A stretch of DNA of 64,000 nucleotides from UBA877 sp034436335 (GTDB lineage: Bacteria; Chloroflexota; Anaerolineae; Anaerolineales; Villigracilaceae). A program made the translations under genes and the position numbers. Positions 24,312 to 30,683 of the stretch are shown here, piece by piece. The number at the start of each line of letters is the position of its first letter. Position 1 is the first letter of the stretch. The stretch is from assembly GCA_034436335.1 (NCBI GenBank), contig DAOTVO010000037.1, positions 62,001 to 126,000 of the forward strand, written 5' to 3'. The notes beneath the pieces are model-generated. The model saw only the letters and a program-made list of their open reading frames with translations, was not told the DNA's origin and ran no database searches.

Positions 24312-24958
24312 GGCGAGCAGTGAGCAGTAATCAGTGAGCAGTGAGCAGTGATTGAGCGCTGGACGTCAGGAAGGATGGATGCGTAGTAGGCGTTCCCGGC
24401 GCAGGCGCGGCAGAGGGTGAGGCCGCCGCGGTGGATTTCGCGCTCGTTGATGATTTCTTCGCCGCAGACGTCGCAGTTGACGCGCACGCCGGGGCGGGAG
24501 AGGATGGCTTCGATGGGGGTGTTGAGCGCAACAGGCGTGACGGTGAACATCTCGTCATCGGGCATGACTTGATATGCCTGCATCTGCGCGAAGTAGTGAC
24601 GCGGTTCATCGGGTGCGTAGGCATACGCCCGTTGGCGGATGTCCAGCGCAGGGGCGACTCGTACCGCCTGACCCGTGAGCGTATCTACGAAGACGGCGGC
24701 GGTCTTGCCGTAGTCTTCCACGCGCAGGGTGCGATGCCCAACGGTACAGTCGGTGGCGGCGGTGACGCCATCCGCAAAGCAGCCGTCGCTTTCGACGATG
24801 ACGAGCAGGCGTTTTTTGGGCGGCGGGGCGTCGAAGCCGAGGGCTTTCATGCCGAGCAATCCCAGCCGCACGCCGAGAATTTGGCGCGGGCAGAGGTGGG
24901 AGTGGTGGCGGGAGGATTTTTGGAGGAGGTCGGATAGTCTCATAGTCAATAGTCTCAT
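24308..24958 (-). CDS. FmdE-like protein with C-terminal zinc ribbon
   Basis: A 216-residue protein. HSHLCPRQILGVRLGLLGM near residue 18 and DGCFADGVTAATDCTVG near 58 carry the Cys/His residues typical of the formylmethanofuran dehydrogenase subunit E family. A zinc ribbon CDVCGEE...LCRAC lies near 161-187. FmdE relatives are associated with molybdenum/tungsten metabolism. The start at 24958 has GGAG upstream; another ATG at 24943 is possible because the region is a GACTATGAGACTATT duplication. The last 13 residues (ITAHCSLITAHCSP) are encoded by the CAGTGAGCAG repeat. It is the first gene after the riboswitch and terminator. Confidence 0.85.
   Translation of the reverse strand: MRLLTMRLSDLLQKSSRHHSHLCPRQILGVRLGLLGMKALGFDAPPPKKRLLVIVESDGCFADGVTAATDCTVGHRTLRVEDYGKTAAVFVDTLTGQAVRVAPALDIRQRAYAYAPDEPRHYFAQMQAYQVMPDDEMFTVTPVALNTPIEAILSRPGVRVNCDVCGEEIINEREIHRGGLTLCRACAGNAYYASILPDVQRSITAHCSLITAHCSP
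24312..24354. repeat. GAGCAGTGAGCAGTAATCAGTGAGCAG tandem repeat
   Basis: Six or so 7-nt units that code for the C-terminal tail of the FmdE-like protein and overlap the start of the TauE/SafE gene. Confidence 0.85.
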
Positions 24959-25030
24959 AGTCAATGGTCTCCTGGTCTCCCTCACCCCCGTCCCCTCTCC
25001 TAGGGAAAGGGGAGAAGGGGTGATGGGATG
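24959..25030 (-). other. Leader between terminator and FmdE-like gene
   Basis: It contains one unit of the CCTCACCCCCGTCCCC palindromic repeat (24976-25022) and part of a GACTATGAGACTATT duplication. The ribosome site GGAG lies at the downstream end. No gene is seen here. Confidence 0.6.
24976..25022. repeat. Palindromic repeat unit in the riboswitch leader
   Basis: CCTCACCCCCGTCCCCTCTCC followed by TAGGGAAAGGGGAGAAGGGG: same family as the in-gene copies, here in a non-coding leader between terminator and ribosome site. Confidence 0.85.
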
Positions 25031-25059
25031 AAAAACGCCGTCTCGGAAATGAGACGGCG
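25031..25059 (-). terminator. Intrinsic terminator controlled by the upstream RNA
   Basis: On the minus strand, CGCCGTCTC-ATTTCC-GAGACGGCG is followed by TTTTT: a perfect 9-bp stem with T-run, 36 nt downstream of the aptamer and before the FmdE-like gene. Its 5' arm and loop (25045-25056) are complementary at 11 of 12 positions to the conserved GGAAAGGAGACG of the aptamer (25095-25106), so an antiterminator can form instead. Confidence 0.92.
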
Positions 25060-25094
25060 CGAGGCAACCATAGGCAAGCACAATTTGGCCTGGG

Positions 25095-25266
25095 CGTCTC
25101 CTTTCCAAGTTCTCCGTCATCCGGTCTTTCCCAACGGGAAAGAAGATGAGCGGAAGCGGGAGGCAGGGGCGTTTCCGCACCCTACCCGGTAGGGCAGGCT
25201 AAAAGCCTGTTCTACTGTCCTGCCGCCGTGCGAAGAACCGTTTAGGCGGTCAGGCTTCGGAGAGAT
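25095..25266 (-). ncRNA. Moco/Tuco riboswitch-like cis-regulatory RNA
   Basis: A highly structured leader. Read on the minus strand: P1 TCTCC (25259-25263) with GGAGA (25097-25101); a stem CCTG-A-CCGCC with GGCGGCAGG (25245-25254/25219-25227); a CAGGCTTTTAGCCTG hairpin (25195-25209); a stem capped by GAAA (25165-25183); then TGCCTCCCG (25157-25165), a further stem with TTTCCCGTTGGGAAA, and TTGGAAAGG (25100-25108). From memory, the Moco RNA motif carries GCCTCCCG and TGGAAAGG in this order (compare the E. coli moaA leader). The downstream FmdE-like gene and the nearby molybdoenzyme fit. Moco versus tungsten cofactor cannot be decided by eye, and no covariance search was run. Confidence 0.65.
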
Positions 25267-25272
25267 GGCTAT

Positions 25273-25300
25273 ATTTTATCAGGTGTTGTTAAGTTGGCAA
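25273..25300 (-). promoter_or_regulatory. Promoter of the riboswitch-led operon
   Basis: On the minus strand, TTGCCA (25295-25300), a 16-nt spacer and TAAAAT (25273-25278) place the transcription start at about 25266, exactly at the 5' edge of the structured RNA. Confidence 0.7.
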
Positions 25301-25302
25301 GT

Positions 25303-25626
25303 CTATTTCTTCTCGTGATCTTCGAGCGCCTCCCATGCCCAGGAGAGGGCGGCCATCATGGCCGGGAAGCCGAGGGTGTTGATGCCCAGCGTGATGGCGT
25401 GTTCCACTTCCTCGGCGGTCGCTCCGGCTGCCAGGGCGCGGTGAACGTGCGATTGCACGGCGCTTTCGGAGCCGCGCGCCGCCGCCATGCCGAGTTTGAT
25501 AAATTCGCGGGTTTTCTCGTCCAGCGGGCCGCTTTCGGCGGCAGTTTTGCCGAGCGCCTCATAGGCGGCATAGACCTCGGGGTGCTTCTGACGGAAGTTA
25601 CGGTAGCCTTTGGGCAGGTTGGACAT
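25303..25626 (-). CDS. Carboxymuconolactone decarboxylase (AhpD-like) family protein lacking the CxxC
   Basis: A 107-residue all-helical protein of the CMD/AhpD superfamily: PEVYAAYEALGKTAAESGPLDEKTREFI, then SAVQSHVHRALAAGATAEEVEHAI. Where AhpD peroxidases have CxxC before the His, this protein has SAVQSH without cysteine, so a thiol-peroxidase role is unlikely. It lies downstream of the cytochrome operon on the same strand, after repeats. A good ribosome site (AAGGAG) precedes the ATG. Role unknown. Confidence 0.85.
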   Translation of the reverse strand: MSNLPKGYRNFRQKHPEVYAAYEALGKTAAESGPLDEKTREFIKLGMAAARGSESAVQSHVHRALAAGATAEEVEHAITLGINTLGFPAMMAALSWAWEALEDHEKK

Positions 25627-25651
25627 GTGGATTCTCCTTTTTGCAAAATGG

Positions 25652-25696
25652 GGCGATATTCATATCGCCATTTGGGGCGCGGAATAAATTCCGCGC
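25652..25696. repeat. Two adjacent perfect hairpins
   Basis: GGCGATAT-TC-ATATCGCC (25652-25669) and GCGCGGAAT-AA-ATTCCGCGC (25677-25696), followed by TACGA. They resemble the TAC-ended palindromes at 39871-39970 and look like dispersed elements. They may also end the cytochrome transcript. Confidence 0.7.
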
Positions 25697-25703
25697 TACG
25701 ATT

Positions 25704-26054
25704 TTACGGCGCGGATTTGAGATAGGCAATGATTGCCTGTATCTCGCTATCGGAGAGATGAAAATTGGGCATGGGGGTGTTGGGACGCATGGCGCGCGGG
25801 TTCGCCAGCCAGCCGTAGAGGGCCTCGTCGGTTAGATACGTGACGGATTTGTTCAGATTGGGGGCGTAAAGAGCGCCCTCGCCGCCAATGGTGTGACATT
25901 TGCGACATTGGTATTTCTCCACCAGCGCCGCGCCGACTTGCGGCGAGACTTCCACCCGCTTGGTCAGGTTGAGGTACCAGCGCGGGCGGGCAATCAGGAT
26001 GACCACGAGGGTCAGCAGGAGCAGGGCAAGCAGGAAATAGAGAGCTTTTTTCAT
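25704..26054 (-). CDS. Monoheme c-type cytochrome, membrane-anchored
   Basis: A 116-residue protein with an N-terminal helix (LYFLLALLLLTLVVILIA) that anchors or exports it. One heme site, CRKCH, lies near residue 52 in VEKYQCRKCHTIGGEGALYAP. The distal Met is probably in NTPMPNF. It fits a class I cytochrome c with the NPRAMRPNTPMPNFHLSD ending typical of electron carriers of bc complexes. The gene overlaps the Rieske gene: a GTG at 26066 overlaps the Rieske stop (GTGA), and an ATG at 26054 is the alternative used here. Confidence 0.88.
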   Translation of the reverse strand: MKKALYFLLALLLLTLVVILIARPRWYLNLTKRVEVSPQVGAALVEKYQCRKCHTIGGEGALYAPNLNKSVTYLTDEALYGWLANPRAMRPNTPMPNFHLSDSEIQAIIAYLKSAP

Positions 26055-26062
26055 GGCGGGAC

Positions 26063-26479
26063 TCACTCCAGATAGACGATGACATTCCCCTCGTCATTGA
26101 CTTCCACCCGTAGCCAGGCGAGCGGCGCGCCGGCCGGGCCGTGCGTCACTTGACCGGCACGGTCGAAGCGCGAGCCGTGACAGGGGCAGGCAAACCCCTC
26201 GGCATTCGTCTCTACGGTGCAGCCCAGGTGGGTGCAGACCAGGCTCAGGGCGCGGAAGCCGCTCTCCTCGTGGATGAGCAAGGCGGGGACGGAAGGAATC
26301 GGGGTACGCGAACCGAGCGGGTAACGGTCGGCAGGCCCGAGGTCGAGTTGCGAGCGGCGCACGGTTTTGGGGGTGTAGCCCAGGAAGCGCAGAATCATCC
26401 CCAGGCCGAGCAGTCCGCTCAGGGTCAGCAGACCGTTCGTCAACAGTTTGAGAAAATCGCGGCGGCTAAGGGTGGACAT
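26063..26479 (-). CDS. Rieske (2Fe-2S) protein with Tat signal
   Basis: A 138-residue electron-transfer subunit. The N-terminus MSTLSRRDFLKLL is a twin-arginine signal followed by the membrane helix (about 12-32). Cluster ligands are in CTHLGC (Cys82, His84) and CPCHGS (Cys98, His101), with the disulfide pair Cys87 and Cys100. The start at 26479 is preferred over longer readings that run into the repeats of the overlapping cytochrome gene. It probably accepts electrons from quinol at the cytochrome b encoded two genes upstream and passes them to the c-type hemes. Confidence 0.93.
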   Translation of the reverse strand: MSTLSRRDFLKLLTNGLLTLSGLLGLGMILRFLGYTPKTVRRSQLDLGPADRYPLGSRTPIPSVPALLIHEESGFRALSLVCTHLGCTVETNAEGFACPCHGSRFDRAGQVTHGPAGAPLAWLRVEVNDEGNVIVYLE

Positions 26480-27845
26480 GTCGCTCCACAGCATGACAGG
26501 TGTGACAGTAGGCCGAGGATTGGTCTTGGCCGGATTGTTGGCAGTCGCTGCCGACCACCGTGCGGAAGGTGAAGTATTGGCGGGTGGCTTTGCCGAACAT
26601 CTCGAAGGTGAGGCCCTCACCCCGGCCCTCTCCCAAGGGGAGAGGGAGGCCCTCACCCCCGGCCCCTCTCCCAAGGGGAGAGGGGAGAGCCTCACCCCCG
26701 AATGCGGGGAGCAGGCGGATGTTCCAGAGGGGTTCGCCCTGTTCGGTAATCAGAATCGTGTCGCCGAGTTTCAAGTCAATGACCGGGTTGAGAAAGGCCA
26801 GGGTGAAGGCCAGGTCTTCGGGGTCGGTGAGGGTTTGGGTGCGCGGCAGTTCGGTCGGCGTGCCGTGACAGGTCTTGCATTGCACGTATTGGATGCTCTT
26901 TTGGTTGGGGTGGAGGTCGCCGTCGCCCATGACTTCGGTGCGGGTGTGACAGTCCACGCAGTCGAGGGTGTATTCGCACTTCACGAATTGGGCAATCGGC
27001 TGGTAGTAGTCTTCCAGGCGGGTGGTGGGCGCGTCGCTGCGCTCGAGGAAGGTCATCGCGCGCAGGTCGTAGTTGCCGCGGTTGTGGCAGGTGTTGCATT
27101 GGGTGTAGGGGATGGCGGTGGTGAGGCGGTGGACCCCCCTCTGGCTCCCCCCATTTTCCCCGAAAATGGGGGGAGAATCAAAGAGGGGGGTGTGGCAGGC
27201 GGCGCAGCCGGTGAAGCGGGCGTACTTTTTGCCCGGGCGCGGTTCGGCCCACAGGTGGCAGGTGAGGCATTCCTGAGCGAATTTTTGCACGGAGGGATGC
27301 GTTTCGCTCGCCGGGTCGAAGACTGCCAGCGAGAAGAAGCCGGTGTCGGTGGTGTCGTCGCTCACGGCCTGGATGCCGAGATAGGCGCTCAGGTCGGGCT
27401 GGGCGCCAAAAGTGAAGCGGATGCTGGCAATCGCCCCGGCATAAGTGGATTGGACGCTGGTGAGGACGCGCTGGATGTGATTTCGCCCGCTCGCTTCGTC
27501 GCCGGAGTGACAGGCGCTCCCGCCACACGAGGCCTCGACCACGCTCAGGTCGGAGGGATTCGCCCCGCCGCGCAGGGTGCTGTGCGCCAGGTCGGGGTCG
27601 AGGGCGAGGCGCTCGCCGCCGTGACAGAGGACGCAGCCGAACACGTCCACCGGATGGGAGGGGCTGATTTCGGGCAGGCCGGCGTGACAGGTGAGACAGT
27701 ATTCCGTCTCGCCGGTCAGGACGGGGGTCAGGGCGACCGGTTCGGAGGCGCGGGAAGATTGCAGCCAGGCAAAAGCAAAGGCTAGCAGGAGCAGGCCGGA
27801 GGCAATCAGCAGGCGGAAGTCACGAGGCAGTCGGTCAACGGACAT
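26466..27845 (-). CDS. Multiheme (about nine heme) cytochrome c with three in-frame repeat units
   Basis: A protein of 459 residues with an N-terminal signal or anchor helix (about 12-29). Heme sites: CLTCH, CVLCH, a CX4CH (CGGSACH), CLTCH, CAACH, CNTCH, CVDCH, CKTCH and, near the C-terminus, CHTCH. That makes eight CxxCH and one CX4CH. Between heme sites CAACH and CNTCH lies SPPIFGENGGSQRG, and after NIRLLPAFGGE lie SPLGRGAGGEG and LPLGEGRGEG. All three are encoded by palindromic repeats and all keep the frame. It overlaps cytochrome b by 11 nt and the Rieske gene by 14 nt, so one operon. It probably replaces or supplements cytochrome c1/f in a bc-type complex. Confidence 0.9.
   Translation of the reverse strand: MSVDRLPRDFRLLIASGLLLLAFAFAWLQSSRASEPVALTPVLTGETEYCLTCHAGLPEISPSHPVDVFGCVLCHGGERLALDPDLAHSTLRGGANPSDLSVVEASCGGSACHSGDEASGRNHIQRVLTSVQSTYAGAIASIRFTFGAQPDLSAYLGIQAVSDDTTDTGFFSLAVFDPASETHPSVQKFAQECLTCHLWAEPRPGKKYARFTGCAACHTPLFDSPPIFGENGGSQRGVHRLTTAIPYTQCNTCHNRGNYDLRAMTFLERSDAPTTRLEDYYQPIAQFVKCEYTLDCVDCHTRTEVMGDGDLHPNQKSIQYVQCKTCHGTPTELPRTQTLTDPEDLAFTLAFLNPVIDLKLGDTILITEQGEPLWNIRLLPAFGGEALPSPLGRGAGGEGLPLPLGEGRGEGLTFEMFGKATRQYFTFRTVVGSDCQQSGQDQSSAYCHTCHAVERHVHP
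26613..26688. repeat. Two palindromic repeat units inside the multiheme cytochrome gene
   Basis: CCCTCACCCCGGCCCTCTCCCAAGG-type units at about 26613-26650 and 26651-26688, each with a CCTCTCCC/GGGGAGAGG stem. The first has lost one or two C residues relative to the second, yet the reading frame through both stays open. Confidence 0.93.
27133..27191. repeat. Long palindromic repeat, ACCCCCCTCT...AGAGGGGGGT
   Basis: ACCCCCCTCT, then CTCCCCCCATTTTC and GAAAATGGGGGGAG, then AGAGGGGGGT: a nested near-perfect inverted repeat of 59 nt, in frame in the multiheme cytochrome gene. It is a different family from the units at 26613-26688. Confidence 0.93.
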
Positions 27846-28860
27846 TGGCAAGGGTCAGAATCAGGACGAACAGCGCAATCGCCAGGACGAGCGCTTGTGC
27901 CGCTCGGTTGGAGCGGGGAAACCAGCGTCCCACGTCTTGCGGAGCAGGAGCAGGGAAGATATAGGGGACAAGCGTCAGGGCGAGCAGCAGGGCGAGCGGG
28001 ATAAGCACGCCGAAGAGGAATGGGTCGCCCCAGGTGAGCATTTGCTGCACCCACAGAAAGAACCAGGGGGCGCGGGCTTCTTCGGTCAGGACGGGTTGGC
28101 CGGTCATGGCAGCGGCGATGGGAGCGGGGAAGAGGATGGAGACCAGGACGAGCGCCGCGCCGACAACAAGCATGGCCTGGACTTCGCGCCGCACCAACTC
28201 GAAACGGCTGATGCGCTGCGGGTCGGGACGCAAAGCCGGGGGCGGGGCAGCAATCCCCCCGTCGCGGCGGACGCGGAAGGCGTGCCAGACGCCCAGGATG
28301 ACGACCGGCAGCGTGAGAGCGAAGATGTGCCAGGTGTAAAAGCGCAAGAGGGCGCTCTCGCAGGCGTTCTCCCCTCCGACGGCCAGGCGGAAGAGGAACT
28401 CGCCGAGGAGCGGAACGGTCTTGAGCAGGTTTGTGCCGGTGACGAGCGGCCAGCAGGCCTCCACATCCCAGCGCAGGATGTAGCCGGTGAAGTCGAGCAG
28501 GAAGGCCAGCACGAACAGTCCCATGCCAAGCAGGTAGTTGAAGCGGCGCGGCGGCGCGTAGGCGGCGGTGAAGACCACCCGAAGCAGGTGAAGTGAGGCG
28601 AAGATGAGCAGCAGTTGCGCCGACCAGTAGTGCAGGTTGCGAATCAACCAGCCAAAGGGGATGTGATAGGTGATGCGCTGCACCGAAAGCGCTGCCTCCT
28701 GCGGGTTGGGGACGTAGTAGAACATCTCCAGGATGCCGGTGACGAGCAGGACGAGCATGAGGAAGACCGCCGTCCCGCCCGCGCCCAGCGTGTGACGCCA
28801 GCGGGCTTGCGCCGCCGGGATGGTAGGCGGGTGCAGGTGATGGAAGAAGGAGGGGCGCAT
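27835..28860 (-). CDS. Cytochrome b (b6-like) subunit of a bc-type complex
   Basis: A 341-residue integral membrane protein. The two bis-His heme pairs are visible: His77/His91 in LHYWSAQLLLIFASLHLLR, and His178/His193 in YTWHIFALTLPVVILGVWHA. In the second pair 14 residues separate the histidines, the b6-type spacing, against 13 in mitochondrial-type cytochrome b. GYILRWDVEACWPLVTGTN is the quinol-site helix region. About eight helices in all, with a shortened C-terminal part fused. It is the first gene of the operon with the multiheme cytochrome, Rieske and monoheme cytochrome; it likely oxidises menaquinol. Confidence 0.92.
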   Translation of the reverse strand: MRPSFFHHLHPPTIPAAQARWRHTLGAGGTAVFLMLVLLVTGILEMFYYVPNPQEAALSVQRITYHIPFGWLIRNLHYWSAQLLLIFASLHLLRVVFTAAYAPPRRFNYLLGMGLFVLAFLLDFTGYILRWDVEACWPLVTGTNLLKTVPLLGEFLFRLAVGGENACESALLRFYTWHIFALTLPVVILGVWHAFRVRRDGGIAAPPPALRPDPQRISRFELVRREVQAMLVVGAALVLVSILFPAPIAAAMTGQPVLTEEARAPWFFLWVQQMLTWGDPFLFGVLIPLALLLALTLVPYIFPAPAPQDVGRWFPRSNRAAQALVLAIALFVLILTLANVR

Positions 28861-28867
28861 GAGGCAG

Positions 28868-28918
28868 GGTTCAGTGAGCAGTTATCAGTGATCAGTCATC
28901 AGTGTTCAGTAGTCAGTT
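28868..28918. repeat. TCAGTGAGCAGTTATCAGTGATCAG tandem repeat
   Basis: Seven or so degenerate 7-nt units just upstream of the cytochrome b start, in the region where its promoter and leader should lie. Confidence 0.85.
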
Positions 28919-28929
28919 GAGATAATTAT

Positions 28930-28960
28930 AACCCTCCCTCTGTTGCCAGGCGGGAGGGTT
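28930..28960. terminator. Hairpin between radical SAM and cytochrome b genes
   Basis: AACCCTCCC and GGGAGGGTT form a 9-bp stem with a 13-nt loop, downstream of the radical SAM gene on the minus strand. It is followed by TATAATTATC, so it could be a weak terminator, or the TATAAT could be the -10 of the cytochrome operon. Undecided. Confidence 0.4.
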
Positions 28961-29041
28961 GGGAATATGAGTTCGTAGATGCTTCCATCGCCGCTTTATG
29001 AGGGGGCGGCATGAATTCCTGATGTTGAATTTGCTCAAGGC

Positions 29042-30019
29042 TTATCTGGGCGCCGTGCGCTGACTTTGCGCTTCGTCGGGATAATGCGACGGCGACGCGC
29101 TCCAAAACCTGACGCCATACCGCTCTACCACCTGCGCCCTGCCGCTTTGTTCCAATTCCTGTAAGGTGGAGTCCACATGCGCGGACGACCAGCGCGAAAG
29201 CGCCTTCCGCAGTTCATCCTCGCGCATGGGATGACGCGTGACGATGCTGACCACCGCATCCACCAGCGAGGTGAATCCGCTCAGGTCAAAGGTTCCGCTG
29301 GCGGAGTGGATGACGCTGGCAACATTGCCGAGGATGGCGCGGGCGCGTAACAAGCCTTCCTTGTCGGAGGGCTGAACCCAGGTCTCCACAGGCGGGCGCG
29401 TCGGCTGAAGGATATGCACCTCGTCGGGTGCGATGCGTTTGAGCGCCGCGGCAAGTTCGGTCAGCGCCTGCTCGGTGTCGTTCAAGTCGCGCACCAGCAT
29501 CACCTCGATCCACAATTTGCCGTGATACCCCTTGCGGAAATCAATCAATCCCTGCAAGTGACGTTCGAAAGTTATATCTGGATGAGGACGGTTGATTTTG
29601 CGATAGAGCGCGGCGTTCCCCGCGTCCAACGTCGGGAGGACTGCATCTGCTTCGGATAGTTCTTCCCGCACTTCGGGCAGGTACAGCAGCGCGCCGTTGG
29701 TGATGACCGCCACAGGAATTTTCGTGAGCGCTTTCACTTGGCGGATGAGCCAGCCTATGCCGCTGTGCAAAGTCGGTTCGCCCGAGCCGACGAAGGTCAC
29801 CCAGTCAATTTCTTCGGGGCGGTGCGCCGCCAGCGCCTGCTCCGCCTCCGCCAGAATTTCCTCGCGCGGGATGTATTCCTTGCGCTCGTTCGTCAACGGG
29901 ACAGTGCGCCCCAACTGGCAGTAGACGCAGTTCCAGTTGCAGGTCTTGAGCGGAATGGTGTCAATGCCCAGCGATTGACCCAGCCGCCGCGAGGGGACAG
30001 GTCCGAAGACGTAGTTCAC
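29042..30019 (-). CDS. Radical SAM protein
   Basis: A protein of 325 residues. FGPVPSRRLGQSLGIDTIP precedes the cluster motif CNWNCVYC (CX3CX2C) near residue 27. VTFVGSGEPTLH is the GxGEP-type SAM-binding segment near 93. A C-terminal region (from about 230) reads like a winged-helix (MREDELRKALSRWSSAHVDSTLQELEQSG). The start is GTG, directly abutting the TAG of the NifX-like gene upstream. The type resembles proteins annotated as radical SAM near metal-cofactor assembly genes, which fits the operon. Product unknown. Confidence 0.9.
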   Translation of the reverse strand: MNYVFGPVPSRRLGQSLGIDTIPLKTCNWNCVYCQLGRTVPLTNERKEYIPREEILAEAEQALAAHRPEEIDWVTFVGSGEPTLHSGIGWLIRQVKALTKIPVAVITNGALLYLPEVREELSEADAVLPTLDAGNAALYRKINRPHPDITFERHLQGLIDFRKGYHGKLWIEVMLVRDLNDTEQALTELAAALKRIAPDEVHILQPTRPPVETWVQPSDKEGLLRARAILGNVASVIHSASGTFDLSGFTSLVDAVVSIVTRHPMREDELRKALSRWSSAHVDSTLQELEQSGRAQVVERYGVRFWSASPSHYPDEAQSQRTAPR

Positions 30020-30391
30020 CTATCCATGCCCGTGCGCCACGCTGTCATCGCAAGGCGCCGCCTCTTTCAACTTGCCGCCAAAATAATTCTCCAGCGACTG
30101 CCGCACCGTGCCGCTCGCGCCGGTGGCGGCTTTGATTCCCAACTGCTCGAAGAACTCAATGGCGCGTCCGCCCATGCCGCCGCTCAAAATGACATTGGCT
30201 TTCTGCTCATGGATGAACTCTGGGATTTGCCCAGGCTGGTGCGCATCGGCAAAGGGATTGGCGACAGCCTGCACGGCGGTCACTTCGCCGTTTTCCATAT
30301 CCACCATGATAAAGAAGGGGGCATGCCCGAAGTGTTGGGCGACCAGGCTTTCCAGCCCATTGTTGCTTTCTGCGGTTACTGCGATTTTCAT
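30020..30391 (-). CDS. NifX/NifB-like dinitrogenase iron-molybdenum cofactor family protein (downstream copy)
   Basis: A 123-residue protein. MKIAVTAESN at the start, HFGHAPFFIMVDMENGEV, and VILSGGMGGRAIEFFEQLGIKAATGASGTV are the NifX/IssA/orange-protein fold landmarks. The C-terminus carries Cys/His (APCDDSVAHGHG), possibly metal-binding. No nitrogenase genes are nearby, so a general metal-cluster carrier role like that of orange-protein-type operons is more likely. It lies between the DUF59 and radical SAM genes. Confidence 0.9.
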   Translation of the reverse strand: MKIAVTAESNNGLESLVAQHFGHAPFFIMVDMENGEVTAVQAVANPFADAHQPGQIPEFIHEQKANVILSGGMGGRAIEFFEQLGIKAATGASGTVRQSLENYFGGKLKEAAPCDDSVAHGHG

Positions 30392-30392
30392 T

Positions 30393-30683
30393 TCAAATCT
30401 CCTCGTTGATGAGTTTTTGTAATTCTTCCGCCATCAAATACCCTTCGATGGCGATTTCTTGTGAAGTCACGCCGGGCACTTCCGCCACGGCTTTCTTGAT
30501 GTCCATGGCCAGCATCACGGCAATCGGGCAAACGAACGACGACGGGCGGAACGTGTAGCGCACTTTGCCGAGCGCATCCGCCCACAAGTTTTCCACCAGC
30601 CGCATCCGCACCACGTCCGTGTTGGTTTCGGGGTCAATGACGGTCTTCAGCCGTTCCAGGATAGCGGTTTCCAGGTCGTTCAT
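30393..30683 (-). CDS. DUF59/MIP18 family iron-sulfur assembly protein
   Basis: A 96-residue protein: MNDLETAILERLKTVIDPETNTDVVRM, then VRYTFRPSSFVCPIAVMLAMDIKKAV with the conserved Cys. Members (SufT, PaaD-like) help FeS-cluster maturation. The start at 30683 overlaps the end of the upstream ATPase gene by 4 nt. The position between a MinD-like ferredoxin ATPase and a NifX-like protein supports a role in cluster or cofactor transfer. Confidence 0.9.
   Translation of the reverse strand: MNDLETAILERLKTVIDPETNTDVVRMRLVENLWADALGKVRYTFRPSSFVCPIAVMLAMDIKKAVAEVPGVTSQEIAIEGYLMAEELQKLINEEI

Noticed and set aside
25095..25266. Cobalamin riboswitch, considered because the operon contains a FecCD/BtuC-type importer
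   Set aside because: No B12-box (GCCACTG-like) was found; the GCCTCCCG and TGGAAAGG segments and the FmdE-like gene fit the Moco motif better.
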